A stretch of 64,000 nt of DNA, from assembly GCA_910586765.1 (NCBI GenBank), contig CAJUJJ010000001.1:1-64000 (forward strand). Direction: 5' to 3'. Under the pieces are notes generated by a model, which searched no databases, had not been told where the DNA came from, and worked only from the letters and a program-made list of their open reading frames with translations. Numbering within the stretch: position 1 is the stretch's first letter; the number at the start of each line of letters is the position of its first letter. The translations under genes and the position numbers were made by a program. The DNA comes from an uncultured Clostridia bacterium (GTDB taxonomy: Bacteria; Bacillota; Clostridia; Lachnospirales; Anaerotignaceae). This document shows, in pieces, positions 44,107-53,242 of this stretch.

Positions 44107-45029
44107 TCCTGAAGAAATTGATTTATAATTTTATAAGTATATTGTATTAAATGATTTTTATTAGGCAAAGAAGAAAAATATCCGTGTAAAGCATCAGGTA
44201 TTCTTTCTATTGTGACATCATTTCCTGCTTCCTGTAATTTTCTTCCATAAGCCTCTCCTTCATCTCTTAAAGGACAGTATTGTGCTGTAATAATCAATGT
44301 ACGAGGTTGTTTGCTGAAATCTTTTTCTAAAAGTGGTGCAAAATAAGGATTACGCCAATTTTTTTTATTAGGACAGTACATTTCCATATAATCAGAAACT
44401 GTTTTTGATGTCAATATATAATCTGTGCCATTTTCTCTTACAGAAGAAAACGGTGATGTTTCACTATGATTATTAAATGTAGCAGGATAAATCAATATTT
44501 GTTGTTTTGGTAAAAATTCTCCTCTATCTCTTGCCATAAGAGATAATGCAGCAGCTAAATTTCCTCCAGCACTATCTCCTATTATTGTAATTTCATCTGC
44601 TTTTGTTTTTAGCAGTGTATCATCTAAAAAAATCTCTTTTGCTACACAATAGCAGTCTTCCAATGCAGTAGGAAAAGGATATTCTGGTGCAAGACGATAA
44701 TCTACAGAAACAACCACACGGTCAGTCATTACTGCCATATTCGCACATACACTATCATAACTTTCAATATTGCCTGTTACCCAGCCCCCTCCATGAAAAA
44801 ATAAAAGTACAGGGTGAGGTAAGTCATTAGGAGGAGAAAATATGCGAACAGCAATGTCATATCCATCTCTTGTAATTTTATGATTCCATATTTTATAATA
44901 AGGTGGTTTTATCACTTTTTTATGTGCTAATGTAACAAGTTGTCTATGTATTTTATATGTTTTTTTTATATCTGGGCTGGAATGGCTTAAAAATTTTAAT
45001 GCAGCTAATGTTACTTTATGAAATGCCAT
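44103..45029 (-). CDS. Alpha/beta-hydrolase, HSL/acetyl-esterase type
   Basis: A 308-aa esterase of the hormone-sensitive-lipase group. The oxyanion motif HGGGWVTG, the nucleophile elbow GDSAGGNLAA and the final histidine in DALHGYFSS are in the expected order, with the Asp of the triad likely between them. It lacks a signal peptide. The start is ATG 45029 (MAFHKV), since AAAGGAG precedes it; the ATG at 45059 would place that site inside the gene. It overlaps the acyltransferase gene by 4 bp and has its own promoter at 45064-45093. Confidence 0.87.
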   Translation of the reverse strand: MAFHKVTLAALKFLSHSSPDIKKTYKIHRQLVTLAHKKVIKPPYYKIWNHKITRDGYDIAVRIFSPPNDLPHPVLLFFHGGGWVTGNIESYDSVCANMAVMTDRVVVSVDYRLAPEYPFPTALEDCYCVAKEIFLDDTLLKTKADEITIIGDSAGGNLAAALSLMARDRGEFLPKQQILIYPATFNNHSETSPFSSVRENGTDYILTSKTVSDYMEMYCPNKKNWRNPYFAPLLEKDFSKQPRTLIITAQYCPLRDEGEAYGRKLQEAGNDVTIERIPDALHGYFSSLPNKNHLIQYTYKIINQFLQE

Positions 45030-45063
45030 ATGAAAAACAACTCCTTTTAAAATAATCATATTT

Positions 45064-45093
45064 ACTATAACACTACTACACCATTTTCGTCAA
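45064..45093 (-). promoter_or_regulatory. Promoter of the esterase-acyltransferase operon
   Basis: On the minus strand, TTGACG (plus 45088-45093), an 18-bp spacer and TATAGT (plus 45064-45069), 35 bp upstream of the esterase start. Confidence 0.65.
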
Positions 45094-45126
45094 AGATATT
45101 TATAAATAATCATAATACCACACCAT

Positions 45127-45173
45127 AAAAAAAACTAATATAACATCATAGATATGAAATCATATTAGCTTTT
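45127..45173 (-). terminator. Terminator after the PilZ gene
   Basis: CTAATAT (45135-45141) pairs with ATATTAG (45162-45168), with an inner CATA/TATG pairing. On the minus strand it is followed by eight U residues (plus 45127-45134). Confidence 0.6.
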
Positions 45174-45218
45174 TATTTTACTATTATTTTAATAATACAT
45201 TATCAATGAAATTTAATT

Positions 45219-45905
45219 TTAATAGTCTTGTCTTTCTCTTTCTCTCAAAATTTCCTCTCTTTGCAAATAAAGCACAAATTCACGAATACTATATTCCTCA
45301 TTTGGTTTTATATCTTCAAAGCAGCATCCATAACAACGAATTTCTTCTTCGCCATCTTTTGTTTGTCTTTTTAAATCTTGTATTCGTAATATTCTAGCTT
45401 TTACATCGAAATTTGCTTTAGCAGATTTGAAATGGTATATGACGATTTCTTTTTCCATGAGCATTTCAGATGGGCAAGTAAACATAATTCCTCCGGCACT
45501 AATGTCTATTAATTCAGCAGTAACCTCTTTCATACCACGAAATGACAATGTTAAATTAATTTTCATATCATGTGCTTTTACTTTAACATCTTGACGACGT
45601 TGTATTGTTTCTAATTTTTGTAATGAAGAAAATACAACATTTACTTCTCTTGGAGCATTTCCACTGTAAATATTGGTAGACTCCGCATGAAAATAGCACA
45701 TACCTTTTATATTATGTGTCATTAAAAGAATGACCTCATTTTGAACTGCATCATTTTCTAATAATTGTTTTACTTCATCTCTTGACGTTTTATTGAAAGC
45801 AAGTGTAACAGTATCATCACCTTGTTTTATTAATGTAGCATTTTTAATTAATTTTCTGTCTAGTGTATAAACTTTAACTTGTTTGTTATACTCATTTATC
45901 GCCAT
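45219..45905 (-). CDS. PilZ-domain (YcgR-like) c-di-GMP receptor
   Basis: A 228-aa protein with an N-terminal YcgR-like domain (1-95) and a C-terminal PilZ domain from about residue 98. The c-di-GMP motif reads RRQDVKVK, so the second arginine of the usual R-x-x-x-R is a lysine. The second motif D-x-S-x-x-G is intact in LIDISAGGIMF. Such proteins tune motility or surface processes in response to c-di-GMP. No flagellar genes are nearby. It is transcribed from a consensus promoter at 45962-45991. Confidence 0.85.
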   Translation of the reverse strand: MAINEYNKQVKVYTLDRKLIKNATLIKQGDDTVTLAFNKTSRDEVKQLLENDAVQNEVILLMTHNIKGMCYFHAESTNIYSGNAPREVNVVFSSLQKLETIQRRQDVKVKAHDMKINLTLSFRGMKEVTAELIDISAGGIMFTCPSEMLMEKEIVIYHFKSAKANFDVKARILRIQDLKRQTKDGEEEIRCYGCCFEDIKPNEEYSIREFVLYLQREEILRERERQDY

Positions 45906-45961
45906 AATTATCCCTTCTTCCTCAACTGTGCATTAAAACGCTTGTAATGGATACTACTTTT

Positions 45962-45991
45962 ATTATACATGAAGTACAAAAGTTCTGTCAA
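45962..45991 (-). promoter_or_regulatory. Consensus promoter of the PilZ gene
   Basis: On the minus strand, perfect TTGACA (plus 45986-45991) and perfect TATAAT (plus 45962-45967) with an 18-bp spacer. Confidence 0.8.
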
Positions 45992-46055
45992 GAAATTAAC
46001 TTTATAATTAGTATATTTTGACTATATTTATTTATATTGCTTATTTTTATTGTCG

Positions 46056-46085
46056 TTGACAGAGGGGATTAAAACATAGTAGAAT
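46056..46085 (+). promoter_or_regulatory. Promoter of ruvAB
   Basis: Perfect TTGACA at 46056-46061, an 18-bp spacer and TAGAAT at 46080-46085, about 38 bp before the ruvA start. No LexA box was recognised. Confidence 0.65.
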
Positions 46086-46122
46086 AATAACCATAAAATA
46101 GAAACATTAGGAAGTGAAACCA

Positions 46123-46704
46123 TTGATTTCTTATATAAAAGGAATAATTACATACAAAACAAACACATTTGTTGTAGTAGAATGTAATGGAATAGGATAT
46201 AAAATATTTGTTTCTTCTGCTACACTTTCTCAATTAAATGAAACAGAAACTGTAATGATATATACCTTTATGAATGTGAAAGAAGATGATATTTCTCTTT
46301 TTGGTTTTTTAACACAACAAGAACAAACAATATTTCATCAGCTTTTGAGTGTTTCAGGTATTGGCCCAAAAGGAGCATTGGCTTTTTTATCTGAAATGAC
46401 CCCTGAAGATATTATTATTGCAATACTTTCAGAAGATATTAAAACACTAAGCAAAACACCAGGTATAGGAAAAAAGACAGCTCAAAGGCTCATATTAGAA
46501 CTTAAAGACAAAGTAAAACCACAAGAAGTAATACAGCAAACGCCACAAAAAGATACCAATGAAAAATGGGAAGCGGTAGAAGCATTAACATCATTAGGAT
46601 ACAGCAGAAGTGAAGCAATGCAGGCAGTAAACGCTTGTTATAAAGAAGGGCTTTCTGTAGAAGAAATTTTAAAATTATCATTTAAAAAATTGACAAAATT
46701 TTAA
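46123..46704 (+). CDS. ruvA: Holliday junction branch migration protein RuvA
   Basis: A 193-aa RuvA, which binds Holliday junctions and loads RuvB. It has the OB-fold start MISYIKGIITYK, helix-hairpin-helix motifs (LLSVSGIGPKGAL and LSKTPGIGKKTAQRLILEL) and the flexible C-terminal domain III (EALTSLGYSRSEA). The start is TTG 46123, which restores the usual RuvA N-terminus and lies 8 nt behind AGGAAG; the GTG at 46114 is too close to that site. ruvC is not adjacent. Confidence 0.95.
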   Translation: MISYIKGIITYKTNTFVVVECNGIGYKIFVSSATLSQLNETETVMIYTFMNVKEDDISLFGFLTQQEQTIFHQLLSVSGIGPKGALAFLSEMTPEDIIIAILSEDIKTLSKTPGIGKKTAQRLILELKDKVKPQEVIQQTPQKDTNEKWEAVEALTSLGYSRSEAMQAVNACYKEGLSVEEILKLSFKKLTKF

Positions 46705-46722
46705 CGAAAATAGGTGATTTAT

Positions 46723-47739
46723 GTGGAAAACAGACGAATTATTACCTCTAGTTTTCAAACAGAAGATATAGAAGTAGAACAAAAATTACGCCCTCAAACA
46801 TTAGATAACTATATTGGACAAGAAAATATTAAAAGTAATATGAAAATATTTATGCAGGCAGCAAAACAAAGAAAGGAAGCACTTGACCATGTACTGCTTT
46901 ATGGTCCTCCTGGACTAGGAAAAACAACACTTTCAAACATTATAGCCAATGAAATGGGCGTAAATATTAAAACAACTTCTGGGCCAGCAATAGAGCGTCC
47001 CGGAGATATGGCAGCAATATTAAATAATCTTTCAGAAGGAGATATTTTATTTGTCGACGAAATACATAGACTAAATCGTATGATTGAAGAAATACTTTAC
47101 CCTGCTATGGAAGATTTTGTAATTGATATTGTCATAGGAAAAGGGGCAGGTGCTCGTTCTGTACGTTTAGACTTACCCCACTTTACATTAATTGGTGCTA
47201 CTACAAGAATTGGACTTTTGACAGCACCTTTACGTGATAGATTTGGTGTAATACACAGATTAGAGCTATATACTATTGAAGAACTAAAAACGATACTGCA
47301 TCGCTCTGCTGAAGTATTGCAAATTGAAATGGAAGACAAAGGTGCAGAAGAAATTGCAAGGCGTTCTCGTGGAACACCTCGTATTGCAAACCGCTTATTA
47401 AAAAGAGTACGTGATTTTGCACAAGTGAAATATAAAAGCCATATTACAGAAGAAGTTGCAAAATTTGCTTTGGATTTATTAGATGTTGACAAGGTAGGGC
47501 TTGACTATATAGACAGAAAAATGCTTTTGACTATGATAGAAAAATTCAATGGCAGACCTGTAGGATTAGATACCATTGCCGCATCTATAGCAGAAGCACC
47601 TGAAACAATAGAAGATGTTTATGAGCCTTATTTATTACAATTAGGCTATATACAAAGAACACCCAGAGGACGTATTGTAACACAAAGAGGCTATGAACAT
47701 TTTGGAATACCCTATCAAAAGGAAGGAGAAACAATATGA
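46723..47739 (+). CDS. ruvB: Holliday junction helicase RuvB
   Basis: A 338-aa AAA+ motor for branch migration. Walker A is GPPGLGKTTLS, Walker B is LFVDEIHR, and GATTRIGLLTAPLRDRFG covers sensor 1 and the arginine finger region. GYIQRTPRGR closes the C-terminal winged helix. The start is GTG 46723 behind AGGTG; the upstream GTG at 46714 overlaps that site. It directly follows ruvA. Confidence 0.97.
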   Translation: MENRRIITSSFQTEDIEVEQKLRPQTLDNYIGQENIKSNMKIFMQAAKQRKEALDHVLLYGPPGLGKTTLSNIIANEMGVNIKTTSGPAIERPGDMAAILNNLSEGDILFVDEIHRLNRMIEEILYPAMEDFVIDIVIGKGAGARSVRLDLPHFTLIGATTRIGLLTAPLRDRFGVIHRLELYTIEELKTILHRSAEVLQIEMEDKGAEEIARRSRGTPRIANRLLKRVRDFAQVKYKSHITEEVAKFALDLLDVDKVGLDYIDRKMLLTMIEKFNGRPVGLDTIAASIAEAPETIEDVYEPYLLQLGYIQRTPRGRIVTQRGYEHFGIPYQKEGETI

Positions 47740-47975
47740 AATTATCTGTACAAGAGGTCATTGAATTGGTCACAGAAGAATTACTTTGCTATGAAGACAT
47801 GGAACAATATGCACAGCAATGGGAAAAAGAATTTATACAATGGGTAAAAAAGAAATATCCTAAAAAAGTGTATGTTATGACAATAAAAGATGAAGATGAA
47901 ATTTTTGAAATTGCAGATTCTTATAGAGATGCCATTGAGCAAAATAGCATTAAACAGTATTGGAAAGAATTTTAA
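47736..47975 (+). CDS. Small hypothetical protein downstream of ruvB
   Basis: A 79-aa acidic, probably all-helical protein (MKLSVQEVIELVTEELLCYED...). It overlaps the ruvB stop by 4 bp (ATGA) behind AAGGAG, so it is translationally coupled to ruvB. No motif or family is recognised. Confidence 0.65.
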   Translation: MKLSVQEVIELVTEELLCYEDMEQYAQQWEKEFIQWVKKKYPKKVYVMTIKDEDEIFEIADSYRDAIEQNSIKQYWKEF

Positions 47976-47984
47976 AATAACAAT

Positions 47985-48028
47985 GCAGTCTGTACAATAT
48001 TATTTCATAATGTCACTGTACAGACTGC
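47985..48028. terminator. Inverted repeat between convergent genes
   Basis: GCAGTCTGTACA (47985-47996) pairs perfectly with TGTACAGACTGC (48017-48028), with an inner ATTAT/ATAAT pairing. No good U-tract follows on either side, so termination is plausible but weakly supported. Confidence 0.5.
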
Positions 48029-48047
48029 TTCCCAATAATATAACATA

Positions 48048-48464
48048 TTACTTTGATACAGAGGCTTGTGCAAGCCCCTTTTCTACTGCATCTAATATTA
48101 GCTGAGCAGTATATGTATTTTGAGAAGATACATCTATTGCAGTAGACTGCTGCTTTACAATTTCTTTTGCTAATTCTTGTGCAGTTGTTTCTACAAGAGG
48201 ATAGAAAACAGAAATTGTTTCAGGAGTATCTGTCAATGAAACAGATTTTATATTATTTTTATCCACAACAATTTCTACTTGTGCCATTTCGCCATTGAGT
48301 GTAAATTGTGCATAATAAGTACCTGGATTATAAACTGCTGTTTGTTCTTCTTTTGGCAAAAAGAAATAAATAAGCCCTATTATAATCACTACCCCTAATA
48401 TGGCAAAAACAGCCGTTTTTACCAACTCCCTAAATTTAATGACCACAAATTTTGTTCCGTTCAT
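48048..48464 (-). CDS. Membrane-anchored FMN-binding-like domain protein
   Basis: A 138-aa protein with one N-terminal membrane helix (VFAILGVVIIIGLIYFFLP, about 19-37) and an extracytoplasmic domain. The domain resembles FMN-binding (RnfG/NqrC-like) repeats: NPGTYYAQFTLNGEMAQVEIVV, then ETTAQELAKEIVKQQSTAIDVSS and LILDAVEKGL. The flavin-linking threonine motif is not clearly conserved (SQNTYTAQ), so flavin attachment is doubtful. AGGAGG precedes the ATG. It is divergent from addB. Confidence 0.6.
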   Translation of the reverse strand: MNGTKFVVIKFRELVKTAVFAILGVVIIIGLIYFFLPKEEQTAVYNPGTYYAQFTLNGEMAQVEIVVDKNNIKSVSLTDTPETISVFYPLVETTAQELAKEIVKQQSTAIDVSSQNTYTAQLILDAVEKGLAQASVSK

Positions 48465-48564
48465 ACTGTGACCTCCTAAAATGAATAATACATTTACAAT
48501 ACTGTATGAATTTTTTGCTGTAATTATGCCATTTGTACAAGCTAAAAAGAAAGAAGGGATACCT

Positions 48565-51500
48565 ATGAGTTTGCGTTTTGTTATCGGACGAGCTGGCAGC
48601 GGAAAAACACATTACTGTTTAAACGAAATCATACAAAAACAACAGCAAAAAGGAAATTTTATGTTACTTGTGCCACCACAATATTCTTTACAGGCAAACA
48701 AAGAATTGATTGAAAAAACACAAGGAAAAGCAATTTTATATGCAGAAGTATTTGACTTTAACAAACTCGCTTATATTGTATTTCAAAAAAGAGGACTATA
48801 TAAAACAACTCCTTTAAATACTGTAAGCAAATCTATGATACTGAGAAAAATATTGAACCAAAACAAAAACGATTTTCTATATTTTAAAAATAGTTTAGAC
48901 CAGCAGGGATTTATAGAGCAGTTAAGTAATACTATTTCAGAATTATTTCACTATCAAATAGGAACACAACAATTAAAATCATATCAAAACAATGACAATA
49001 TTTCTCAAAAGGTAAAAGATAAATTGTTTGATTTGAATACAATTATGGAAGGCTATCAAAATTTTTTAAAAAACAACTATATTTCTGGAGATGAATTATT
49101 AGATTTACTTGCTGAACGTTTACAAATAATACCTCATTGGCAAGATACAGAAATTTGGTTAGATGGTTTTAGGGGCTTTACTCCTCAAGAATACAATATC
49201 ATAAAACAGCTTTTACGCTTATCAAAAAGAGTAACGATAACATTAACAATAGATGAATATACCTTTTTTCAATCAAGTGTACCTATGTTTAATGGATTTT
49301 TTGAGCCTTCTGTTACAGCAAAAAAAATAAGTGAAATTGCAAGACAGCTAAATTGTAATATAGAGCAAACTGTTATATTAAAAGAAAACAAAAGAACAAA
49401 TAAAAAAGGACTTCTTTTTTTAGAAAAAAATTATTTTAGATATTACAGAAAAAGCACAGAACAATCAGAAGGCATCACTTTATTTGCTGCTGCTAATCAA
49501 TATGAAGAAATGACAATGGTAGCACAACAAATTATTTCACTTATCAAAAAAGAAAAATATCGATATAAAGACATTGCCATTGTTACAAATGGTTTATCTC
49601 TTTATGAAAAAAGTTTGAGAGGAATATTAGAAGAATTTGATATACCTTATTTTATCGACAGAAAAAGAGAAATTATATCTCACCCTTTAATTGAATGTGT
49701 ACGAAGTATATTAGACGCATTAGCTTACCATTTTACTTATGAAAGTATGTTTCGTTATTTAAAAACAGGATATTCTCTTTTGACACAAGAAGAAATTGAC
49801 AATTTAGAAAATTATGTATTAGCTTATGGCATAAAAGGGAAAAAATGGTTTAAAGACACTTGGGAATATGGTATGCAGCAAAAAACAGAAGAAGAAAAAG
49901 CAGAAATTAATTTATTAAAACAAAAAGCAATTTCTCCTTTTACAGAATTATATCAAATGGCACAAAACAAAAAAAAGCATACACTTATTAACTGGTCAAA
50001 AGCACTTTTCAATTTTTTGCAATTTGTAAATGCCAGTGAGAAAACAATACAAATGGCACAGCAAACACAAACAATAGAAAAAGCAAAAGAATATCAACAA
50101 ATTTGGTCTATACTTATAGAGCTTTTAGAAAGTGCAGCGGAAATACTAGGCGAAGAAAACATAACGATAGAGGAATTTTACAAAATTATAGAGGCTGGTT
50201 TAGAACAAAGTGAAATGGGTATTGTTCCTCCTACAGCAGACAGTATTATTGTTGGTGACATTGAAAGAAGCCGCTTACCGGAAATTAAAACACTTTTTGT
50301 ATTAGGTGTTAATGAGGGCATACTCCCCTCTCCTACAGAACAAGGTGGTATTTTCACAGAAGGAGAAAGAGAAAATTTAATTATACAAGGAGCAGAATTA
50401 GCACCTAGTGCTAAAAGAAAGGCTTTTGAAGAACAATATCTTATTTATAAAGGCTTTTCTCAACCTTCTGAAAAATTATACATCAGCTATTGTATTGCTG
50501 ATATAGAGGGAAAACCTTTACGTCCTTCTTCCGTTATTATGAAATTGAAAAAAATGTTTCCTAATTTAAAAGAAAAATTTGAACTAGATACATTAGACCA
50601 TATGGCAACACCAAAAACAGCAATACATTTTTTAGGAGAACAAATGAGAAATTGTTTTTTATCTGAAAACAATGATATGGACGATATGTGGAAAGATGCC
50701 TATAGTTATTATAATACAAATGAACTATGGAAAGAGCATATTTCTATGTTAAAAAGAGGCCTTTTTGCACAGGAAACAATAGAACATATCTCTAAAAAAA
50801 TGGTTCAAAAAATGTATGGTAATCAAATAAATACAAGTGTTTCTCGTTTAGAAAAGTTTTGCTCTTGTCCATTTTCTTTTTTTGCAGAATACCATTTAAA
50901 AGCAAAACAAAGACAGTTATATCAGCTTAGAATACCCGATTTAGGAATATTATTTCATGAAGTAATGGAAACATTTTCAAAACAATTACAGCAAAAAAAT
51001 ATTTCGTGGCATAATTTACAAAAACAACAGTCTGATGAAATAATAGAGTATGCTGTAGAAGAAGCAGCACCAAAAATAAGCAATCAAATATTGTTTGATA
51101 CTTCAGGAAACAAATATTTATTACATCGTTTAAAAAGAATTTCAAAAAGAGCGGCTTGGACACTTGCAAAACATATACAAATGGGAGATTTTGAACCATA
51201 TGGTTCAGAAGTAAGTTTTGGTTCTGCTTCTTCATTGCCCCCTATTGTAATAGAATTATCTGAAGGAGAAAAATTATTGCTCAATGGTAAAATCGACAGA
51301 ATTGACATTATGGACAAAGATAATACCAGATATGTCAAAATTATTGATTATAAATCTGGTCAAAAAACATTTCAGTTCAGCGATATTTTTTATGGTTTGC
51401 AATTACAACTTCTTATTTATTTAGATGCTTTTTTAGAAAATAACAAACAATATTTTGATATGAAACCAGGAGCAGTATTTTATTTTCGTATGAAAGACCC

Positions 51501-51993
51501 TTCTGTTAAAGTGGATAAAGAAATGACTTCAGAAGAAATATACAATGCTTTGTTTAAAGAATTAAAAATGTCAGGATTGGTATTAAATGATGTCAAAGTA
51601 ATACAAGGACTTGACCACATATTTGATAGTGGAGAAGAAGATAGTATTGTGCCAAGTGTAGAGTCTTCTATCATACCTGTTTCTTCTATCAAAAAAGGGC
51701 AAAAAGGTGTTGTAAGTAAAAGAGCAAGTGTAGCAGATGAGCAAAATTATAAAAATCTTATGGAATTTGCCAAAAAGAAAGTACAGCAAACAGGCGAGGC
51801 ATTATTACAAGGAGAAATTGCTCCATTTCCTTATAAAAAAGGAAATGATACACCTTGTATGTACTGTCCCTATAATAGTATTTGCCGATTTGATAAAAAT
51901 TCACCTAATAGCCAATATAGAGTATTGAAAAATATAAAAGAAAAAGAATTTTGGAATTATATTTCACAAAAACAAACAGAGCAAAACGACTAA
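48565..51993 (+). CDS. addB: ATP-dependent helicase/nuclease subunit B
   Basis: A 1142-aa AddB, the partner of AddA in double-strand-break end resection. The N-terminal Walker A is IGRAGSGKTHYC. The C-terminal nuclease has KIDRID and IIDYKSGQ. The iron-sulfur cysteines are present: one in FCSCPFSFFAEYH and three in CMYCPYNSIC (C-x2-C-x5-C). The start is ATG 48565 (MSLRFVIG) behind AGAAGGGA; the frame to 48481 has no ribosome-binding site and runs into the divergent gene's upstream region. addA, which usually follows, is not next to it. Confidence 0.93.
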   Translation: MSLRFVIGRAGSGKTHYCLNEIIQKQQQKGNFMLLVPPQYSLQANKELIEKTQGKAILYAEVFDFNKLAYIVFQKRGLYKTTPLNTVSKSMILRKILNQNKNDFLYFKNSLDQQGFIEQLSNTISELFHYQIGTQQLKSYQNNDNISQKVKDKLFDLNTIMEGYQNFLKNNYISGDELLDLLAERLQIIPHWQDTEIWLDGFRGFTPQEYNIIKQLLRLSKRVTITLTIDEYTFFQSSVPMFNGFFEPSVTAKKISEIARQLNCNIEQTVILKENKRTNKKGLLFLEKNYFRYYRKSTEQSEGITLFAAANQYEEMTMVAQQIISLIKKEKYRYKDIAIVTNGLSLYEKSLRGILEEFDIPYFIDRKREIISHPLIECVRSILDALAYHFTYESMFRYLKTGYSLLTQEEIDNLENYVLAYGIKGKKWFKDTWEYGMQQKTEEEKAEINLLKQKAISPFTELYQMAQNKKKHTLINWSKALFNFLQFVNASEKTIQMAQQTQTIEKAKEYQQIWSILIELLESAAEILGEENITIEEFYKIIEAGLEQSEMGIVPPTADSIIVGDIERSRLPEIKTLFVLGVNEGILPSPTEQGGIFTEGERENLIIQGAELAPSAKRKAFEEQYLIYKGFSQPSEKLYISYCIADIEGKPLRPSSVIMKLKKMFPNLKEKFELDTLDHMATPKTAIHFLGEQMRNCFLSENNDMDDMWKDAYSYYNTNELWKEHISMLKRGLFAQETIEHISKKMVQKMYGNQINTSVSRLEKFCSCPFSFFAEYHLKAKQRQLYQLRIPDLGILFHEVMETFSKQLQQKNISWHNLQKQQSDEIIEYAVEEAAPKISNQILFDTSGNKYLLHRLKRISKRAAWTLAKHIQMGDFEPYGSEVSFGSASSLPPIVIELSEGEKLLLNGKIDRIDIMDKDNTRYVKIIDYKSGQKTFQFSDIFYGLQLQLLIYLDAFLENNKQYFDMKPGAVFYFRMKDPSVKVDKEMTSEEIYNALFKELKMSGLVLNDVKVIQGLDHIFDSGEEDSIVPSVESSIIPVSSIKKGQKGVVSKRASVADEQNYKNLMEFAKKKVQQTGEALLQGEIAPFPYKKGNDTPCMYCPYNSICRFDKNSPNSQYRVLKNIKEKEFWNYISQKQTEQND

Positions 51994-52037
51994 TATAATA
52001 TATTTTTATATTGTTATACTTGTTTTACTATATTCTG

Positions 52038-52066
52038 TTGCTATTTTGTTTTAGTATTGATACAAT
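52038..52066 (+). promoter_or_regulatory. Promoter of the DUF362 gene
   Basis: TTGCTA at 52038-52043, a 17-bp spacer and TACAAT at 52061-52066, about 50 bp before the start codon. It indicates a transcript separate from addB. Confidence 0.5.
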
Positions 52067-52115
52067 AGTATTATGATTACTGAAACTGTACAAAAGTTAA
52101 GGAGGATTTTATATT

Positions 52116-53234
52116 ATGGAAAAATCAAAAGTATATTTTACAAATTTTAGAGCAAGACCTGGCACAAATTTACAGCAAAAGTTAGCTCATCTTATCAAAA
52201 CAGCTGGCATTGGTGATATTGATTTTGACAAAAAATATGTTGCTATTAAAATTCATTTTGGTGAACCAGGAAATTTAGCTTATTTACGTCCTAATTATGC
52301 TAAAACAGTAGTAGATGTTGTAAAAGAATTAGGCGGAAAACCATTTTTAACAGACTGCAATACATTATATGTAGGTGGCAGAAAAAATGCACTTGACCAC
52401 ATTGATTCTGCTTATTTAAACGGATTTACTCCATTTTCTACTGGCTGTCATGTCATTATAGGCGATGGCTTAAAAGGTACAGATGAAACACTTGTTCCTA
52501 TTGATGGAGAATATATCAAAGAAGCAAAAATCGGTAGAGCAGTTATGGACGCAGATATTATTATTTCTTTAAATCACTTTAAAGGACATGAAATGGCTGG
52601 TTTTGGCGGTGCATTAAAAAATGTAGGTATGGGCTGTGGTTCTCGTGCTGGTAAAATGGAAATGCACAATGCTGGTAAACCTCGTGTCAAAGAAAGAAAA
52701 TGTATTGGCTGTGGTATGTGCCAAAAAATTTGTGCTCATAGTGCCATCACAATTACAGATAAAAAGGCTTCCATAGACCACAATAAATGTGTTGGCTGTG
52801 GCAGATGTATTGGTATTTGTCCTCATGATGCAATATTTGCTGTAAATGATGAAGCAATAGACATTATGAATAAAAAAATGGCAGAGTATTCTCTTGCAGT
52901 ATTAAAAGATAGACCTCATTTCCACATCAGCCTTGTTATGGACGTTTCTCCTTTCTGTGACTGTCATGCTGAAAATGATGTTGCTATTGTACCAGATGTA
53001 GGTATGTTTGCCTCTTTCGACCCTGTTGCATTAGATGTTGCTTGTGCAGATGCTGTAAACAAACAACCTGTTATTTCTGGCAGTATATTAGAAGAACATA
53101 TTGCAGAACATAACCATAGTGAAGAAGAAGACTATTTCCATTTAGTTTCTCCAAATACAAGCTGGCGTTCTTGTGTAGAACACGCTGAAAAAATTGGTAT
53201 AGGGCAGCAAGCATATGAATTAATAGAAATTTAA
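52116..53234 (+). CDS. DUF362 protein with two [4Fe-4S] ferredoxin motifs
   Basis: A 372-aa protein. The DUF362 region carries VAIKIHFGEPGNLAYLRPNY at the start and IISLNHFKGHEMAGFGGALKNVGMG in the middle. Two ferredoxin motifs follow at about 193-230: CIGCGMCQKICAH and CVGCGRCIGICPH. A C-terminal DUF362 piece (SPFCDCH, FDPVALDVACADAVN) closes it. An electron-transfer role in the anaerobic metabolism is likely; partners are unknown. AAGGAGG precedes the ATG, and codon use suggests good expression. Confidence 0.85.
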   Translation: MEKSKVYFTNFRARPGTNLQQKLAHLIKTAGIGDIDFDKKYVAIKIHFGEPGNLAYLRPNYAKTVVDVVKELGGKPFLTDCNTLYVGGRKNALDHIDSAYLNGFTPFSTGCHVIIGDGLKGTDETLVPIDGEYIKEAKIGRAVMDADIIISLNHFKGHEMAGFGGALKNVGMGCGSRAGKMEMHNAGKPRVKERKCIGCGMCQKICAHSAITITDKKASIDHNKCVGCGRCIGICPHDAIFAVNDEAIDIMNKKMAEYSLAVLKDRPHFHISLVMDVSPFCDCHAENDVAIVPDVGMFASFDPVALDVACADAVNKQPVISGSILEEHIAEHNHSEEEDYFHLVSPNTSWRSCVEHAEKIGIGQQAYELIEI

Positions 53235-53242
53235 TAATAACT

